Source: Ligilactobacillus sp. WC1T17
GTDB taxonomy: Bacteria > Bacillota > Bacilli > Lactobacillales > Lactobacillaceae
NCBI GenBank assembly: GCA_900110005.1
Contig: FOCC01000002.1
Coordinates: 1 to 64,000 of the forward strand
Direction: 5' to 3'
DNA length: 64,000 nucleotides
Within the stretch, counting starts at the first letter, position 1. Every line of letters starts with the position of its first letter. The notes beneath the pieces are model-generated. The model worked only from the letters and a program-made list of their open reading frames with translations. It was not told where the DNA came from and searched no databases. This document shows positions 42,821 to 51,793 of the stretch, one piece after another. Both the position numbers and the translations under genes were made by a program.

Positions 42821-43078
42821 TTAATTATCGCGCAAGCCCCGCTTTCTTTGAATATTTTTGATCTTTTCCGGAGTAACTTCCTTGCCCTCTTTATCAAAAA
42901 CCTGCAGCATCTCAATACGACTCCGGAAGCCTTCTCTAAAAATAGCCAGGTATGTTTCACGTAAACTCTTTTGTTCGGCTAATTCTTCTTTGGTTAAGCC
43001 GACTGTTTTTTTCTTATTAGCAAGTTCATTAATCCGATTAATCAGATTTTGTGGGATTTGCCCATTACCATTATCCAT
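42821..43078 (-). CDS. DUF896 family protein (YnzC-like)
   Basis: About 85 residues, helical: INELANKKKTVGLTKEELAEQKSLRETYLAIFREGFRSRIEMLQVFDKEGKEVTPEKI, the DUF896 signature. In Bacillus the relative YnzC lies in the SOS operon yneA-yneB-ynzC beside lexA; here it is likewise divergent from lexA. Start ATG 43078 with AGGAGG 8 nt upstream. Confidence 0.92.
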   Translation of the reverse strand: MDNGNGQIPQNLINRINELANKKKTVGLTKEELAEQKSLRETYLAIFREGFRSRIEMLQVFDKEGKEVTPEKIKNIQRKRGLRDN

Positions 43079-43161
43079 CCGTAAATTCCTCCTCATTACA
43101 CTTCAATACATACCATCATATCTAAAAAAAGGTTAAAAAACAAGCCTTACGCTCATTAAAG

Positions 43162-43175
43162 CGAACTTTAGTTTG
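43162..43175. promoter_or_regulatory. LexA (DinR) box in the lexA promoter
   Basis: CGAACTTTAGTTTG fits the Gram-positive CGAAC-N4-GTTYG consensus. It overlaps the -35 (TTGATT 43173-43178) of a promoter with TATAAT at 43195-43200, so LexA would repress its own gene, and possibly the divergent DUF896 gene. Confidence 0.85.
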
Positions 43176-43230
43176 ATTAGCCTTTAATTTATGCTATAAT
43201 GAGATAAAATAACTGAAAGAGGTGTACACT

Positions 43231-43860
43231 ATGCCTAAGACTTCATCAGAAAAGCGCCAATTAAGAATTTTGCGTTATATCTATGAAACTGTAAAAGAAA
43301 AGGGTTATCCTCCAACTGTACGTGAAATTTGCAAGGCGGTTGACTTATCATCAACCTCAACCGTCCATGGGCATTTAGCGCGCTTAGTCAAAAACGGCTT
43401 TTTAGAAAAAGACCCTACCAAGCCTAGAGCGATGGAAGTTACCTTGGCCGGCTTGGAAGCAATTGGTCAAGCTCCGAAGCCGACTAAAATTCCGGTTGTC
43501 GGTACAGTTACCGCCGGCGCACCTATTTTAGCCGTGGAAGACACCTCCGATTATTTCCCATTGCCGCCTGAATTCGAAGATGCTGCCGACTTGTTTATGC
43601 TGACCATTCGTGGTGAAAGTATGATTAATGCCGGCATTTTAAACGGCGACCAAGTAATTGTCCGCAAGCAAACTTACGCCGACAATGGCGACATTATTAT
43701 CGCGCTTACGGATGAAAATGAAGCTACTTGCAAACGTTTCTTCAAAGAATCAGACCATTACCGCCTGCAGCCGGAAAACGATACGATGGCTCCAATTATC
43801 TTGCAAAACGTAGCCATTTTAGGCAAAGTTGTCGGCTTATACCGCAATATGCTGCATTAA
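43231..43860 (+). CDS. lexA: SOS repressor LexA
   Basis: 209 residues. N-terminal winged helix ([47 protein letters not shown]), cleavage site Ala-Gly in [11 protein letters not shown], and the S24 peptidase part with Ser in [10 protein letters not shown] and Lys in [15 protein letters not shown]. Complete, so able to self-cleave with RecA. Start ATG 43231, 6 nt after AGAGGTG. A LexA box lies in its promoter. Confidence 0.97.
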   Translation: MPKTSSEKRQLRILRYIYETVKEKGYPPTVREICKAVDLSSTSTVHGHLARLVKNGFLEKDPTKPRAMEVTLAGLEAIGQAPKPTKIPVVGTVTAGAPILAVEDTSDYFPLPPEFEDAADLFMLTIRGESMINAGILNGDQVIVRKQTYADNGDIIIALTDENEATCKRFFKESDHYRLQPENDTMAPIILQNVAILGKVVGLYRNMLH

Positions 43861-43890
43861 AAAAAGCAAACTTAAAGTTTGCTTTTTTTA
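43859..43890. terminator. Bidirectional terminator between lexA and recN
   Basis: AAAGCAAAC and GTTTGCTTT around TTAAA, flanked by A and T runs. Confidence 0.88.
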
Positions 43891-45561
43891 TTATGCTTTT
43901 TGTGCCATTGCTAACAATTCTTTAGCATGCTCCAAGGTCAATTCAGTAATCGTAGAACCTGATAACATCCGCGCAATTTCATTAATCCGCTTGTTTTCAT
44001 CCAAAACTACCACTTGTGTTTCGGTACGCTGAGAGACAACTTTTTTATAAATGAAGTAGTGATTATCAGCAATCGCAGCGACTTGCGGCAGGTGGGTGAT
44101 GCATAAAACTTGGGAATGCTGCGCAATCAAGCTGATTTTTTCTGCAATTGCTTGAGCTACACGTCCGGAAACACCAGTATCTACTTCATCAAAAATAATG
44201 CTCGTAACGCCTTTATTTTGAGCAAAAATCGTCTTCAAAGCCAGCATTATCCGGGATAATTCGCCCCCTGAAGCAATCTTAGCCAAAGGTCCCATTTCTT
44301 CGCCTAAATTCGTTTGAATATAAAATTCAACCCGTTCCATCCCCTGTGCATTTAAATCACAAGGTGTAAATTTAACCTTAAACAAAGCCTTATCCATGTA
44401 AAGTTCACTTAATTGCACGTGAATTTCTTGCTCCAGTTTTTGCGCAATTTTGTGCCGCTTGGTAGCTAAAATTTTTGCCTGTTCAAGCGCTTTTTGATAA
44501 GCCAAAGCAACAGCTTCTTCTTGCTGCTTGGCGTCAAGCTCGGTGTCTTGCATACTGTCTAATTCTTGGGTGATTTTTTGATAATAAGCTAAAATCTGGG
44601 CAATAGAATCACCATATTTACGTTTCAACTGATGAATCATTTCTAACCGGGCTTCAATGTTATCAAGCCGGCCTTCATCCCACTCCATCGAATCCAGTTC
44701 ATTGGAAATATCATAGCCGGCATCTTGCAAACCATAAAAGGCATCCGAAATTTTTGTATATATATCTTGCAAATGCGCATTGATTGAAGCTACTTTACCT
44801 AAATCATCCATCATACCGCCTAAAACGCCCATCAAATCAGGGCTGCCGCCATTTAAAGCCTCATAGCCATTTTCAAGTGCGGCATGAATCGCTTGATAAT
44901 TATCAAGCTGCTCTTTTTCAGTCCGCAAAGCTTCTTCTTCACCATCAACCAGTTTGGCAGCCGCTATTTCTTTAACTTGAAATTGCAGCATATCTAACCG
45001 TTGGGCCCATTGTTTTTCATTTTCTTTACGCAAATTCAAGGCCTGCTTTTTAGTCTGGTAATCATGGTAATAACTATGGTATTGGTCTAAGTCCTCTTGC
45101 AGACTTTTATCAAAATGGTCCAGCAAATCCAAATGATTTTCAGGATGCATCAAGGATTGATGTTCATTTTGTCCGTGAATATCAATCAAAGTCTCCCCGA
45201 CCCGTCTTAAAGAAGCCAAATTAACCAAGTTGCCATTAATCCGACATACATTTTTGCCGCTTCGATACAAATCCCGCTGCAAAATTAATCCGTCTGCTTC
45301 ATAATCAATGCCCAAATCAGTTAAAATGTCAACTGTTTTGGCATTTTGCGGTACTTCAAATAACCCTTGAATGCTGGCTTTGTTTTCGCCTTTGCGTACA
45401 AAATCGCTGGAACCGCGTCCCCCAGCTAATAAACCTAAAGCATCAATAATAATCGACTTGCCGGCCCCTGTTTCACCAGTCAAAACCGTCATTTTGGGTT
45501 TAAAAGCCAAATCTAAATTATCAATAATCGCAAAATTATGAATCATTAACTCCTGTAACAT
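43891..45561 (-). CDS. recN: DNA repair protein RecN
   Basis: 556-residue SMC-like ATPase acting in double-strand break repair. Walker A VLTGETGAGKSIIIDAL, a long coiled coil (about 150-370), signature region KIASGGELSRIMLALK and Walker B SIIFDEVDTGVSG. Full length. Last gene of the folD-xseA-xseB-ispA-tlyA-argR-recN run, with 11 bp to argR. Confidence 0.97.
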   Translation of the reverse strand: MLQELMIHNFAIIDNLDLAFKPKMTVLTGETGAGKSIIIDALGLLAGGRGSSDFVRKGENKASIQGLFEVPQNAKTVDILTDLGIDYEADGLILQRDLYRSGKNVCRINGNLVNLASLRRVGETLIDIHGQNEHQSLMHPENHLDLLDHFDKSLQEDLDQYHSYYHDYQTKKQALNLRKENEKQWAQRLDMLQFQVKEIAAAKLVDGEEEALRTEKEQLDNYQAIHAALENGYEALNGGSPDLMGVLGGMMDDLGKVASINAHLQDIYTKISDAFYGLQDAGYDISNELDSMEWDEGRLDNIEARLEMIHQLKRKYGDSIAQILAYYQKITQELDSMQDTELDAKQQEEAVALAYQKALEQAKILATKRHKIAQKLEQEIHVQLSELYMDKALFKVKFTPCDLNAQGMERVEFYIQTNLGEEMGPLAKIASGGELSRIMLALKTIFAQNKGVTSIIFDEVDTGVSGRVAQAIAEKISLIAQHSQVLCITHLPQVAAIADNHYFIYKKVVSQRTETQVVVLDENKRINEIARMLSGSTITELTLEHAKELLAMAQKA

Positions 45562-45572
45562 TAAAATCCCCC

Positions 45573-46028
45573 TTAGCGATTGGAAATTTCAATTATTTGA
45601 TGTTGGAATCTTTGTGCATCAGCCTCAGATTCGGTAAATAGCATTACCGTATCATCATCGCCTAAAACAGCAAATAATCCATCATAGTTTAGTTGTGACA
45701 ACAAATTGCTGACAACAGGCCCGTTACCGGGTAAAACTTTGAGCATGCATAAATCACGGTGACAGGCCGAAGAGAGGTAAACTTCTTTTAAGAGCTGGTT
45801 TAATTTGTTTTGCGCATCAATTTTAGTAGACACAGGAATACTGTAGCGGTAAGAGCCATTTTCCGTTGGTACTTTCATCAGCTGCATCTCTTTAACATCG
45901 CGCGAAATAGTTGCTTGGGTAACTGTAATGCCTTTTTCAAGCAATTTAGCTACTAAATCTTCTTGCCGATAAATGTCATTTTCCTTAATCAAATGTCGGA
46001 TAATACGTTGACGATCACTCTTTTTCAT
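45573..46028 (-). CDS. argR: Arginine repressor ArgR/AhrC
   Basis: 151 residues: N-terminal winged helix (QRIIRHLIKENDIYRQEDLVAKLLEKGITVTQATISRDVKEMQLMKVP) and C-terminal oligomerisation/arginine-binding domain with LPGNGPVVSNLLSQLNYDGLFAVLGDDDTVML. The usual GT of the GT-hinge/arginine loop is present as GDDDT. In Firmicutes it is commonly placed, as here, between tlyA and recN and may regulate arginine genes elsewhere. Confidence 0.94.
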   Translation of the reverse strand: MKKSDRQRIIRHLIKENDIYRQEDLVAKLLEKGITVTQATISRDVKEMQLMKVPTENGSYRYSIPVSTKIDAQNKLNQLLKEVYLSSACHRDLCMLKVLPGNGPVVSNLLSQLNYDGLFAVLGDDDTVMLFTESEADAQRFQHQIIEISNR

Positions 46029-46038
46029 GCAATCACCC

Positions 46039-46857
46039 CTATTTTTGTTCTAAAACAGCATGAGCTTGTTTAACTACAGCCTCAGGATCAACTTCAGTCC
46101 AAATTTGCCCTTCGCTGTCAACGGCTTTTAAGTGAATCAAAAATTCGATATTTCCCTGACCACCGGTAATCGGTGAAAAGTCTAATTCGCACACATCATA
46201 GCCGCTCGCCGCTGCAAAAGCCATAATATCTTGAACCACTTCTAAATGTGTTTGGGGATCACGTACAATACCATGCTTACCGACTTTTTCGCGTCCGGCT
46301 TCAAATTGCGGCTTGATAAGTGCCACAACATCGCCTTGATTTTTAATGATGGTATGCAAATTAGGCAAAATCAGGTGCAGGGAAATAAATGAAACATCAA
46401 TGGTCGCAAAATCGGGTTGCCCGCTGGTAAAATCTTCCAGCTTCGAATAGCGGAAATTGGTATTTTCCATCACCACTACCCGCGGATCTTGCCTTAATTT
46501 CCAAGCGAGCTGGTTCGTGCCGACATCTAAGGCATAACTCATTTTAGCCCCTTTTTGCAGGGCTACATCGGTAAAACCGCCGGTTGAAGAGCCTATATCT
46601 AAAACCGTCTTATTGCGGATGGTCAAATCAAATACCTTCAGGGCTTTTTCCAACTTTAAGCCGCCACGACTGACATAAGGCATTTTGGTACCCTTAAAAT
46701 GCAATTTAGTTTCAGGGTCGATTTTCATGCCCGGCTTGTCTAAACGTTCTTCATTTTCGCCTAAAATTTCCCCCGCCATCACTGCTCTTTTAGCTTGTTC
46801 TCTGGTATCAAATAAGCCTTGCTGCACCAGTAAAACATCAATTCGTTCTTTTTTCAT
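46039..46857 (-). CDS. tlyA: TlyA family rRNA (cytidine-2'-O)-methyltransferase
   Basis: 272 residues: an S4 RNA-binding domain (RIDVLLVQQGLFDTREQAKRAVMAGEIL) and an FtsJ-type methyltransferase with SAM motif TVLDIGSSTGGFTDVALQKGA, D in YALDVGTNQL, FATIDVSFISL and ALIKPQFEAG. Enzymes of this family methylate 16S/23S rRNA; hemolysin-like annotation is historical. It overlaps ispA by about 20 bp. Confidence 0.93.
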   Translation of the reverse strand: MKKERIDVLLVQQGLFDTREQAKRAVMAGEILGENEERLDKPGMKIDPETKLHFKGTKMPYVSRGGLKLEKALKVFDLTIRNKTVLDIGSSTGGFTDVALQKGAKMSYALDVGTNQLAWKLRQDPRVVVMENTNFRYSKLEDFTSGQPDFATIDVSFISLHLILPNLHTIIKNQGDVVALIKPQFEAGREKVGKHGIVRDPQTHLEVVQDIMAFAAASGYDVCELDFSPITGGQGNIEFLIHLKAVDSEGQIWTEVDPEAVVKQAHAVLEQK

Positions 46858-47752
46858 TCTTATTACCTACTTTAAAATAATTCAACAATGCCGCTAATAA
46901 GTCAATCTTGCAATCAGTGGTCTTCGCCAACGTTTCTAAATCACTGGAAACCAGCTTTTTGACCTTAGCTAATTCTTGATAGGCGCCTTCAAGCCCTAAT
47001 AACCCTGGATAGGTATTCTTATGTTCGGCTTGATCTTTTTGCGTCTTTTTACCCATTGTAGCCGTATCCGATACGACATCCATAATGTCATCATAGATTT
47101 GAAAAGCTAAACCAAAGTTTGCGCCAATGCGTTTTAATAGCGCAAGCTCTGCTGACTGCTTTCCTGCTAAAAGCCCGCCGGCCATAAAGGCATATACCAG
47201 TAAAGCTCCGGTTTTTTGAGCATGGACATCCTTTAGCTGGTCTAAAGTCAATTTTTTTGTTTCGCCTTCAATATCGCCGACTTGTCCATTAACCATGCCT
47301 TGCGGACCAGAAGCCAAGGCCAAATCAGCTATCAGCTGGGTTTTAACGGCTGCAGTTAGCTTGGTTTGGCTCATAATTTCAAAAGCCGTCGTTAATAAGC
47401 CATCCCCGGCTAAAACAGCCATGGCTGGCCCAAAAACTTTATGATTGGTTGGCTTGCCCCGCCTTAAGTCATCATTATCCATTTCTGGAAGATCATCGTG
47501 AATTAAAGAATACGTATGGATGAATTCCAAGGCACTGCCACAGGCTAAAACATCAGCGTCAATTTCACGGCCAAAAGCATCACAAACCAGCATGATAATT
47601 AGTGGCCTAATCCTTTTACCACCGGCATCAACCGAATAAGCCATCGCATCACGCAAAAGCGGACGAGTATTTAAATCTTTTAAATATTGGTCCATTGTTT
47701 GTTCTAACAAGGGCCGATATTGGTCTTGAAATGCTTTTAAATCATTAGTCAT
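46838..47752 (-). CDS. ispA: Farnesyl/geranyl diphosphate synthase
   Basis: About 304-residue polyprenyl synthase. First Asp-rich motif HDDLPEMDNDDLRRG, second Asp-rich motif YDDIMDVVSDTATMGK, plus GKRIRP at the isopentenyl site. Makes farnesyl diphosphate for undecaprenyl and other isoprenoids. ATG 47752 overlaps the xseB stop (47745) by 8 nt; the frame upstream of it lies inside xseB and is not used. Confidence 0.93.
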   Translation of the reverse strand: MTNDLKAFQDQYRPLLEQTMDQYLKDLNTRPLLRDAMAYSVDAGGKRIRPLIIMLVCDAFGREIDADVLACGSALEFIHTYSLIHDDLPEMDNDDLRRGKPTNHKVFGPAMAVLAGDGLLTTAFEIMSQTKLTAAVKTQLIADLALASGPQGMVNGQVGDIEGETKKLTLDQLKDVHAQKTGALLVYAFMAGGLLAGKQSAELALLKRIGANFGLAFQIYDDIMDVVSDTATMGKKTQKDQAEHKNTYPGLLGLEGAYQELAKVKKLVSSDLETLAKTTDCKIDLLAALLNYFKVGNKNEKRTN

Positions 47753-47978
47753 TGCTTTCAGCCCGTTCATATGGAACTTCATCGCCTTGGTCATTAATCA
47801 CCTTGGTCAAAGTATGTTCAGCCTCAGCCAATTTCTTTTGCAGCTGATTGCTTAAAGCAACCCCTTGCTTAAACTGTTCTAAAGCCTGTTCCAAAGGTAC
47901 ATCTCCTCGTTCAAGCTGAGTAACAATTTTTTCTAATTCATCCATTTGAGCTTCAAATGTGTTTTCTTCATTCATCAT
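47745..47978 (-). CDS. xseB: Exodeoxyribonuclease VII small subunit
   Basis: 77 residues of two helices: FEAQMDELEKIVTQLERGDVPLEQALEQFKQGVALSNQLQKKLAEAEHTLTKVI, the XseB signature. Binds the coiled-coil tail of XseA. Overlaps xseA by 4 nt (ATGA) and ispA by 8 nt. Confidence 0.96.
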   Translation of the reverse strand: MMNEENTFEAQMDELEKIVTQLERGDVPLEQALEQFKQGVALSNQLQKKLAEAEHTLTKVINDQGDEVPYERAESND

Positions 47979-49315
47979 TTTTCCTCCTCAATAATTTGGG
48001 TAATGGTTGCTTTGGCTTGGCCATCGCGTAAATGCAGATCAACTGCTGTGCCAACCTCTAACTGGCTAACCTGTTTTACAACCTGCTCTTCTTTAGTTAC
48101 ATATGAAAAGCCGCGTCCCATCACCTTCAGCGGACTGAGCATATCTAAGGCATTAGCTGCTTTAGCCAGTTGTTCTTTTTTTTGCTCCAATAAATAGCGG
48201 CCTGCCTTTTCCAAGCGATAATCTTGTTGTTTAACGTCGCTTTCCAACAGCTTTAAGCGATCACTTAAAGTGCGGCTGTATAAGTGCTGTTGTAAAAGCT
48301 GCAGTCTATTTTGCCGATCCTTAAGTCTGCGGTTAAAATTAACCTGCAGCTGATAGTTAAGCTGGTCTAATTTTTGCACATAACTGTCATATAAGCGTTC
48401 CGGTGTCGCAAAAATATATGAATTCCTGTTTTTTTGCAGACGCTGCTTCAAGTAAGCCAATCTAGCCTGCATGGCCTGCAAAAGCCGATTTTTTAATTGA
48501 TCAATTTTAACCAAATCTTCACTTAAAACCGAGGTAGCTAATTCGGCCGCTGCTGTTGGCGTTGCTGCTCTGACATCAGCAGCTAAATCAGCCAAAGTGG
48601 TATCTGTTTCATGCCCAACCGAAGAAATAATCGGAATTTGGCTGGCATAAATAGCTCTGACCACTTTTTCCTCGTTAAAAGGCCATAAGTCTTCAATTGA
48701 ACCGCCACCGCGGCCAATAATAATTGTGTCAAAATCGCCCCGTTCGTTAACTTCTTTTAAACGGCCGACCAAAGCATCAGCGGCTCTTTCACCCTGCACT
48801 TCAGCAGGAAAAAGCACCAATTGAGCAATCGGATACCGGCGGGTTACTGTGGTAATAATATCGCGAATAACGGCCCCTGACCGGCTCGTAATAACCGCAA
48901 TGCGCCTAGGAAATGGCGTGATTTTTCGTTTGGGTCCTGAAAAAAGTCCTTCTTTGGCTAATTTCGCCTTCAATTCTTCCAAAGCTTGATATAAAGCTCC
49001 CACGCCTTCTGGTTCCATCGTTTCAATATAAAATTGATAATTGCCGCTGGCCTCATAAATATCAATCCGCCCTGAAACAATCACCTTCATGCCTGATTCA
49101 GGCGTAAATTTAATTTTATTGAAATTGCTGGCAAACATCACCGCGTTAATCACTGCTTTTTCATCTTTTAAAGAAAAATACTGGTGGCCACGGCGTAAAC
49201 GAAAATTGGAAATTTCGCCCACAAGCCAAACCTTTTTCAGATATGGATCAGCTGTAAATTTGCGCTTTAAATATTTAGTCAAAGCAGTGACTGTTAAATA
49301 GTTATTTTCAGTCAT
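47975..49315 (-). CDS. xseA: Exodeoxyribonuclease VII large subunit
   Basis: About 446 residues: N-terminal OB fold (VWLVGEISNFRLRRGHQYFSLKDEKA), catalytic domain (FPRRIAVITSRSGAVIRDIITTVTRRYP, IIIGRGGGSIEDLWPFNEE, SSVGHETDTTLADLAADVRAATPTAAAE) and a long coiled-coil tail. Degrades single-stranded DNA. ATG 49315 overlaps the end of folD by 8 nt. Confidence 0.96.
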   Translation of the reverse strand: MTENNYLTVTALTKYLKRKFTADPYLKKVWLVGEISNFRLRRGHQYFSLKDEKAVINAVMFASNFNKIKFTPESGMKVIVSGRIDIYEASGNYQFYIETMEPEGVGALYQALEELKAKLAKEGLFSGPKRKITPFPRRIAVITSRSGAVIRDIITTVTRRYPIAQLVLFPAEVQGERAADALVGRLKEVNERGDFDTIIIGRGGGSIEDLWPFNEEKVVRAIYASQIPIISSVGHETDTTLADLAADVRAATPTAAAELATSVLSEDLVKIDQLKNRLLQAMQARLAYLKQRLQKNRNSYIFATPERLYDSYVQKLDQLNYQLQVNFNRRLKDRQNRLQLLQQHLYSRTLSDRLKLLESDVKQQDYRLEKAGRYLLEQKKEQLAKAANALDMLSPLKVMGRGFSYVTKEEQVVKQVSQLEVGTAVDLHLRDGQAKATITQIIEEEK

Positions 49316-50162
49316 CCACAACACTTCTTTCAGCAAATTCTACTGTTTGCTTCATCAGCATTGAAACAGTCATCGGTCCGACACCACCAGGTACAGGCGT
49401 AAGGAAGGAAGCTTTTCCCATCACACTGGCTTCGTTAACATCGCCGCTTAATTTGCCCTCGGCGGTCCGGTTAATGCCAACATCAATCACAACTGCGCCT
49501 GGTTTAATGTAGCTTTCATCAATCATCCCTGCTTGTCCTACAGCTACCACTAAAATATCAGCTTTTTTGGTAACTTCCTGCAGCTTATGCGTTACACTAT
49601 GTGCTACGGTAACCGTTGCACTGGCATTAATCATCAAAGCAGCTAAAGGACGGCCCACTAAGTTGCTTCGACCGACAATGACCACTTCTTGTCCACGAAC
49701 ATCAATATCATATTCATCGAGAAGTTCCATAATGCCCCTAGGAGTACATGGCAAAGCTCTAGCTTCATTCATGAATAAACGCCCCATATTTTCCGGGTGT
49801 GACCCATCAACATCTTTTTTAGGACTGATAGCATCAATGACGGCTTTTTCATCAATCTGCTTTGGCAAAGGCATTTGCACTAAAACGCCGTGCACATTAG
49901 GATCATTATTATAGCTTTTAACAACTTTAATGACCTCTTCTTGGCCGGCATTTTGCGGCAATTTCTTATCAATCGTTTTAATACCGATTTTTTCAGCTGC
50001 GCGGTGTTTATTGCGCACATACACCTTGCTGGCTTCATCGTCCCCAACTAAAATTACCGCTAAAGTTGGCGTAACCCCTCTTTTTTTTAACTTGTTGACC
50101 CGTTCCTTCAGCGATTCTCTAACTTTTTGCGCCAAGTCGCGTCCATTCATTAAAATCGTCAC
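49308..50162 (-). CDS. folD: Methylenetetrahydrofolate dehydrogenase/cyclohydrolase FolD
   Basis: 284 residues. Catalytic Lys/Tyr in VGDDEASKVYVRNKHRAAEKIGI, DVDGSHPENMGRL, the Rossmann core VVIVGRSNLVGRPLAALMINASATVTVAHS and closing TPVPGGVGPMTVSMLM. Interconverts one-carbon folates. Start set at GTG 50162, 5-6 nt after AGGTGG, which gives the usual MTILMNGRDLAQKV start; the ATG further up is inside the ribosome-binding region. Confidence 0.95.
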   Translation of the reverse strand: MTILMNGRDLAQKVRESLKERVNKLKKRGVTPTLAVILVGDDEASKVYVRNKHRAAEKIGIKTIDKKLPQNAGQEEVIKVVKSYNNDPNVHGVLVQMPLPKQIDEKAVIDAISPKKDVDGSHPENMGRLFMNEARALPCTPRGIMELLDEYDIDVRGQEVVIVGRSNLVGRPLAALMINASATVTVAHSVTHKLQEVTKKADILVVAVGQAGMIDESYIKPGAVVIDVGINRTAEGKLSGDVNEASVMGKASFLTPVPGGVGPMTVSMLMKQTVEFAERSVVDD

Positions 50163-50214
50163 TTTAACCCACCTCATCTAAGTATACTTAATTACCATTC
50201 TATCATTAGAAATC

Positions 50215-50249
50215 AAAAAAAAACAGTCTTAGCTATTAACTAAGACTGT
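50215..50249 (-). terminator. Terminator after nusB
   Basis: ACAGTCTTAG and CTAAGACTGT (10-bp perfect stem, 7-nt loop) followed on the minus strand by eight T. It separates the asp23-nusB unit from the folD operon. Confidence 0.9.
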
Positions 50250-50259
50250 CTGAATTTGC

Positions 50260-50652
50260 TTACAGCAAGTTAGATAAAACCCCATTAATAAAACGGCGGG
50301 AAGTTTCATCACTAAATTCTTTGGATAATTCTAATGCTTCATTCAAAGCAACCTTGGCTGGCAAATCATCAACAAATTTCATTTCATAAACTGCAAGCCG
50401 CATTAAAATTAAATCCGTTTTGTTAAGCCGTGAAATAGGCCAACCCTTTTTCAAATGAGCTGAAATCAATTCATCGATTTCAGTTTGCTTAGATCTAACA
50501 CCATCCACTAATTGGATTAAATAAGCAGGTGCTGCTGTTTCTTCGCCCAATAATGCTTCATAAACATCCGTCGGATTAGCATCAGGATTGCTATTTAAAG
50601 CAAAAAGGGTTTGAAAGGCTACCTTACGTACTTCGTGTCTAGACATACTCAA
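50260..50652 (-). CDS. nusB: Transcription antitermination factor NusB
   Basis: 130 residues, all helical: HEVRKVAFQTLFALNSNPDA at the start (the boxA-binding helix) and LRLAVYEMKFVDDLPAKVALNEALELSKEFSDETSRRFINGVLSNL at the end, both diagnostic. Acts in rRNA antitermination. Overlaps the Asp23 gene by 4 nt. Confidence 0.96.
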   Translation of the reverse strand: MSMSRHEVRKVAFQTLFALNSNPDANPTDVYEALLGEETAAPAYLIQLVDGVRSKQTEIDELISAHLKKGWPISRLNKTDLILMRLAVYEMKFVDDLPAKVALNEALELSKEFSDETSRRFINGVLSNLL

Positions 50653-51080
50653 TTTTGTTCACCATCTTCTACGCCAAAGGGATTGTTAGGATCAATTGCC
50701 GGTTGTTCTTTTTCTGGAATAACACCGCAAATATGCACATCAACCCCGCTGATCTCCAAGCCTGTCATAAATAAGACTTGTTGACGCACCTTATCTTGAA
50801 TTTCACGAGCAACTTGAGGAACAGCCACGCCATAATTTAAAAAGACGTAAACGTCGACATTTAAACCGTTATCACCATTTTCAAGCTTAACGCCACGGCC
50901 GCGATTCTTCTTGCCCAATAATTCAGATAAACTGTTTTTCAATGAACCACGCATAGAATATACGCCTTCAACTTGGCTAGTAGCAATTCCAATGATAACT
51001 TCAATCACTTCAGGAGCAATTGAAACGTCGCCTAGGCCTTGTTCTCTTGTTGCTAAGACAATATTATTATCCTCAGCCAT
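50649..51080 (-). CDS. Asp23/Gls24 family envelope stress protein
   Basis: 143 residues: VSIAPEVIEVIIGIATSQVEGVYSMRG, then NVDVYVFLNYGVAVPQVAREIQDKVRQQVLFMTGLEISGVDVHICGV, the full Asp23 (DUF322) pattern. This is the YqhY-type member always found between efp and nusB in Firmicutes; YqhY has been linked to control of acetyl-CoA carboxylase. 33 bp after efp. Confidence 0.95.
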   Translation of the reverse strand: MAEDNNIVLATREQGLGDVSIAPEVIEVIIGIATSQVEGVYSMRGSLKNSLSELLGKKNRGRGVKLENGDNGLNVDVYVFLNYGVAVPQVAREIQDKVRQQVLFMTGLEISGVDVHICGVIPEKEQPAIDPNNPFGVEDGEQN

Positions 51081-51113
51081 TGTAAGACCTCCTTATGTCC
51101 TTGTTAAAGACAA

Positions 51114-51674
51114 TTAGTTAGCACGAGAAATGTATGAACCATCAACTGTGTTGATGGTCAAAACATCGCCTTCATTAACGAAGAATGGTACTTGAACAAC
51201 CAAACCAGTTTCCATCGTAGCAGGCTTAGAACCGCCGGAAGCTGTATCGCCTTTGATGCCAGGTTCAGTTTCCTTAACAACCAAATCAACTGTATTTGGC
51301 AATTCAATCCCTAATGTTTCAGCACCATACATGATAACACTGACAACCATGTTCTCCTTCAAAAACTTCAATTCTTCAGTTAATTCTTCACCTGGAAGTT
51401 CAAGTTGTTCATATGTTTCAGTATCCATGAAAACATAGTTGTTGCCGTCAGCATACAAGTATTGCATCTTACGACGGTCGATTTGTGCTTGTTCAACTTT
51501 TTCACCAGCGCGGAAAGTCTTTTCTTGAACAGCACCTGTACGCAAGTTCTTAAGCTTAGAACGTACGAAAGCAGAGCCCTTACCAGGCTTAACATGTTGA
51601 AATTCAACCACGCGCCATAATTCGCCATCAACTGTAATGGTTAAACCATTTTTAAATTCGTTTACAGAAATCAT
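51114..51674 (-). CDS. efp: Elongation factor P
   Basis: 186 residues in three beta domains: [55 protein letters not shown] (the modified loop with Lys in PGKGSAF), a middle OB domain, and the C-terminal [43 protein letters not shown]. Relieves polyproline stalling. Full length. Confidence 0.97.
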   Translation of the reverse strand: MISVNEFKNGLTITVDGELWRVVEFQHVKPGKGSAFVRSKLKNLRTGAVQEKTFRAGEKVEQAQIDRRKMQYLYADGNNYVFMDTETYEQLELPGEELTEELKFLKENMVVSVIMYGAETLGIELPNTVDLVVKETEPGIKGDTASGGSKPATMETGLVVQVPFFVNEGDVLTINTVDGSYISRAN

Positions 51675-51793
51675 TTAATGATCCTCCTTGACCTTATTGA
51701 ATGGATTAATAACTACTCATCCAAATATAACTCATACATTTCATAATAACAAAAAAACATATCTGTATGCAAGGATAATGAATAATTTTAAAA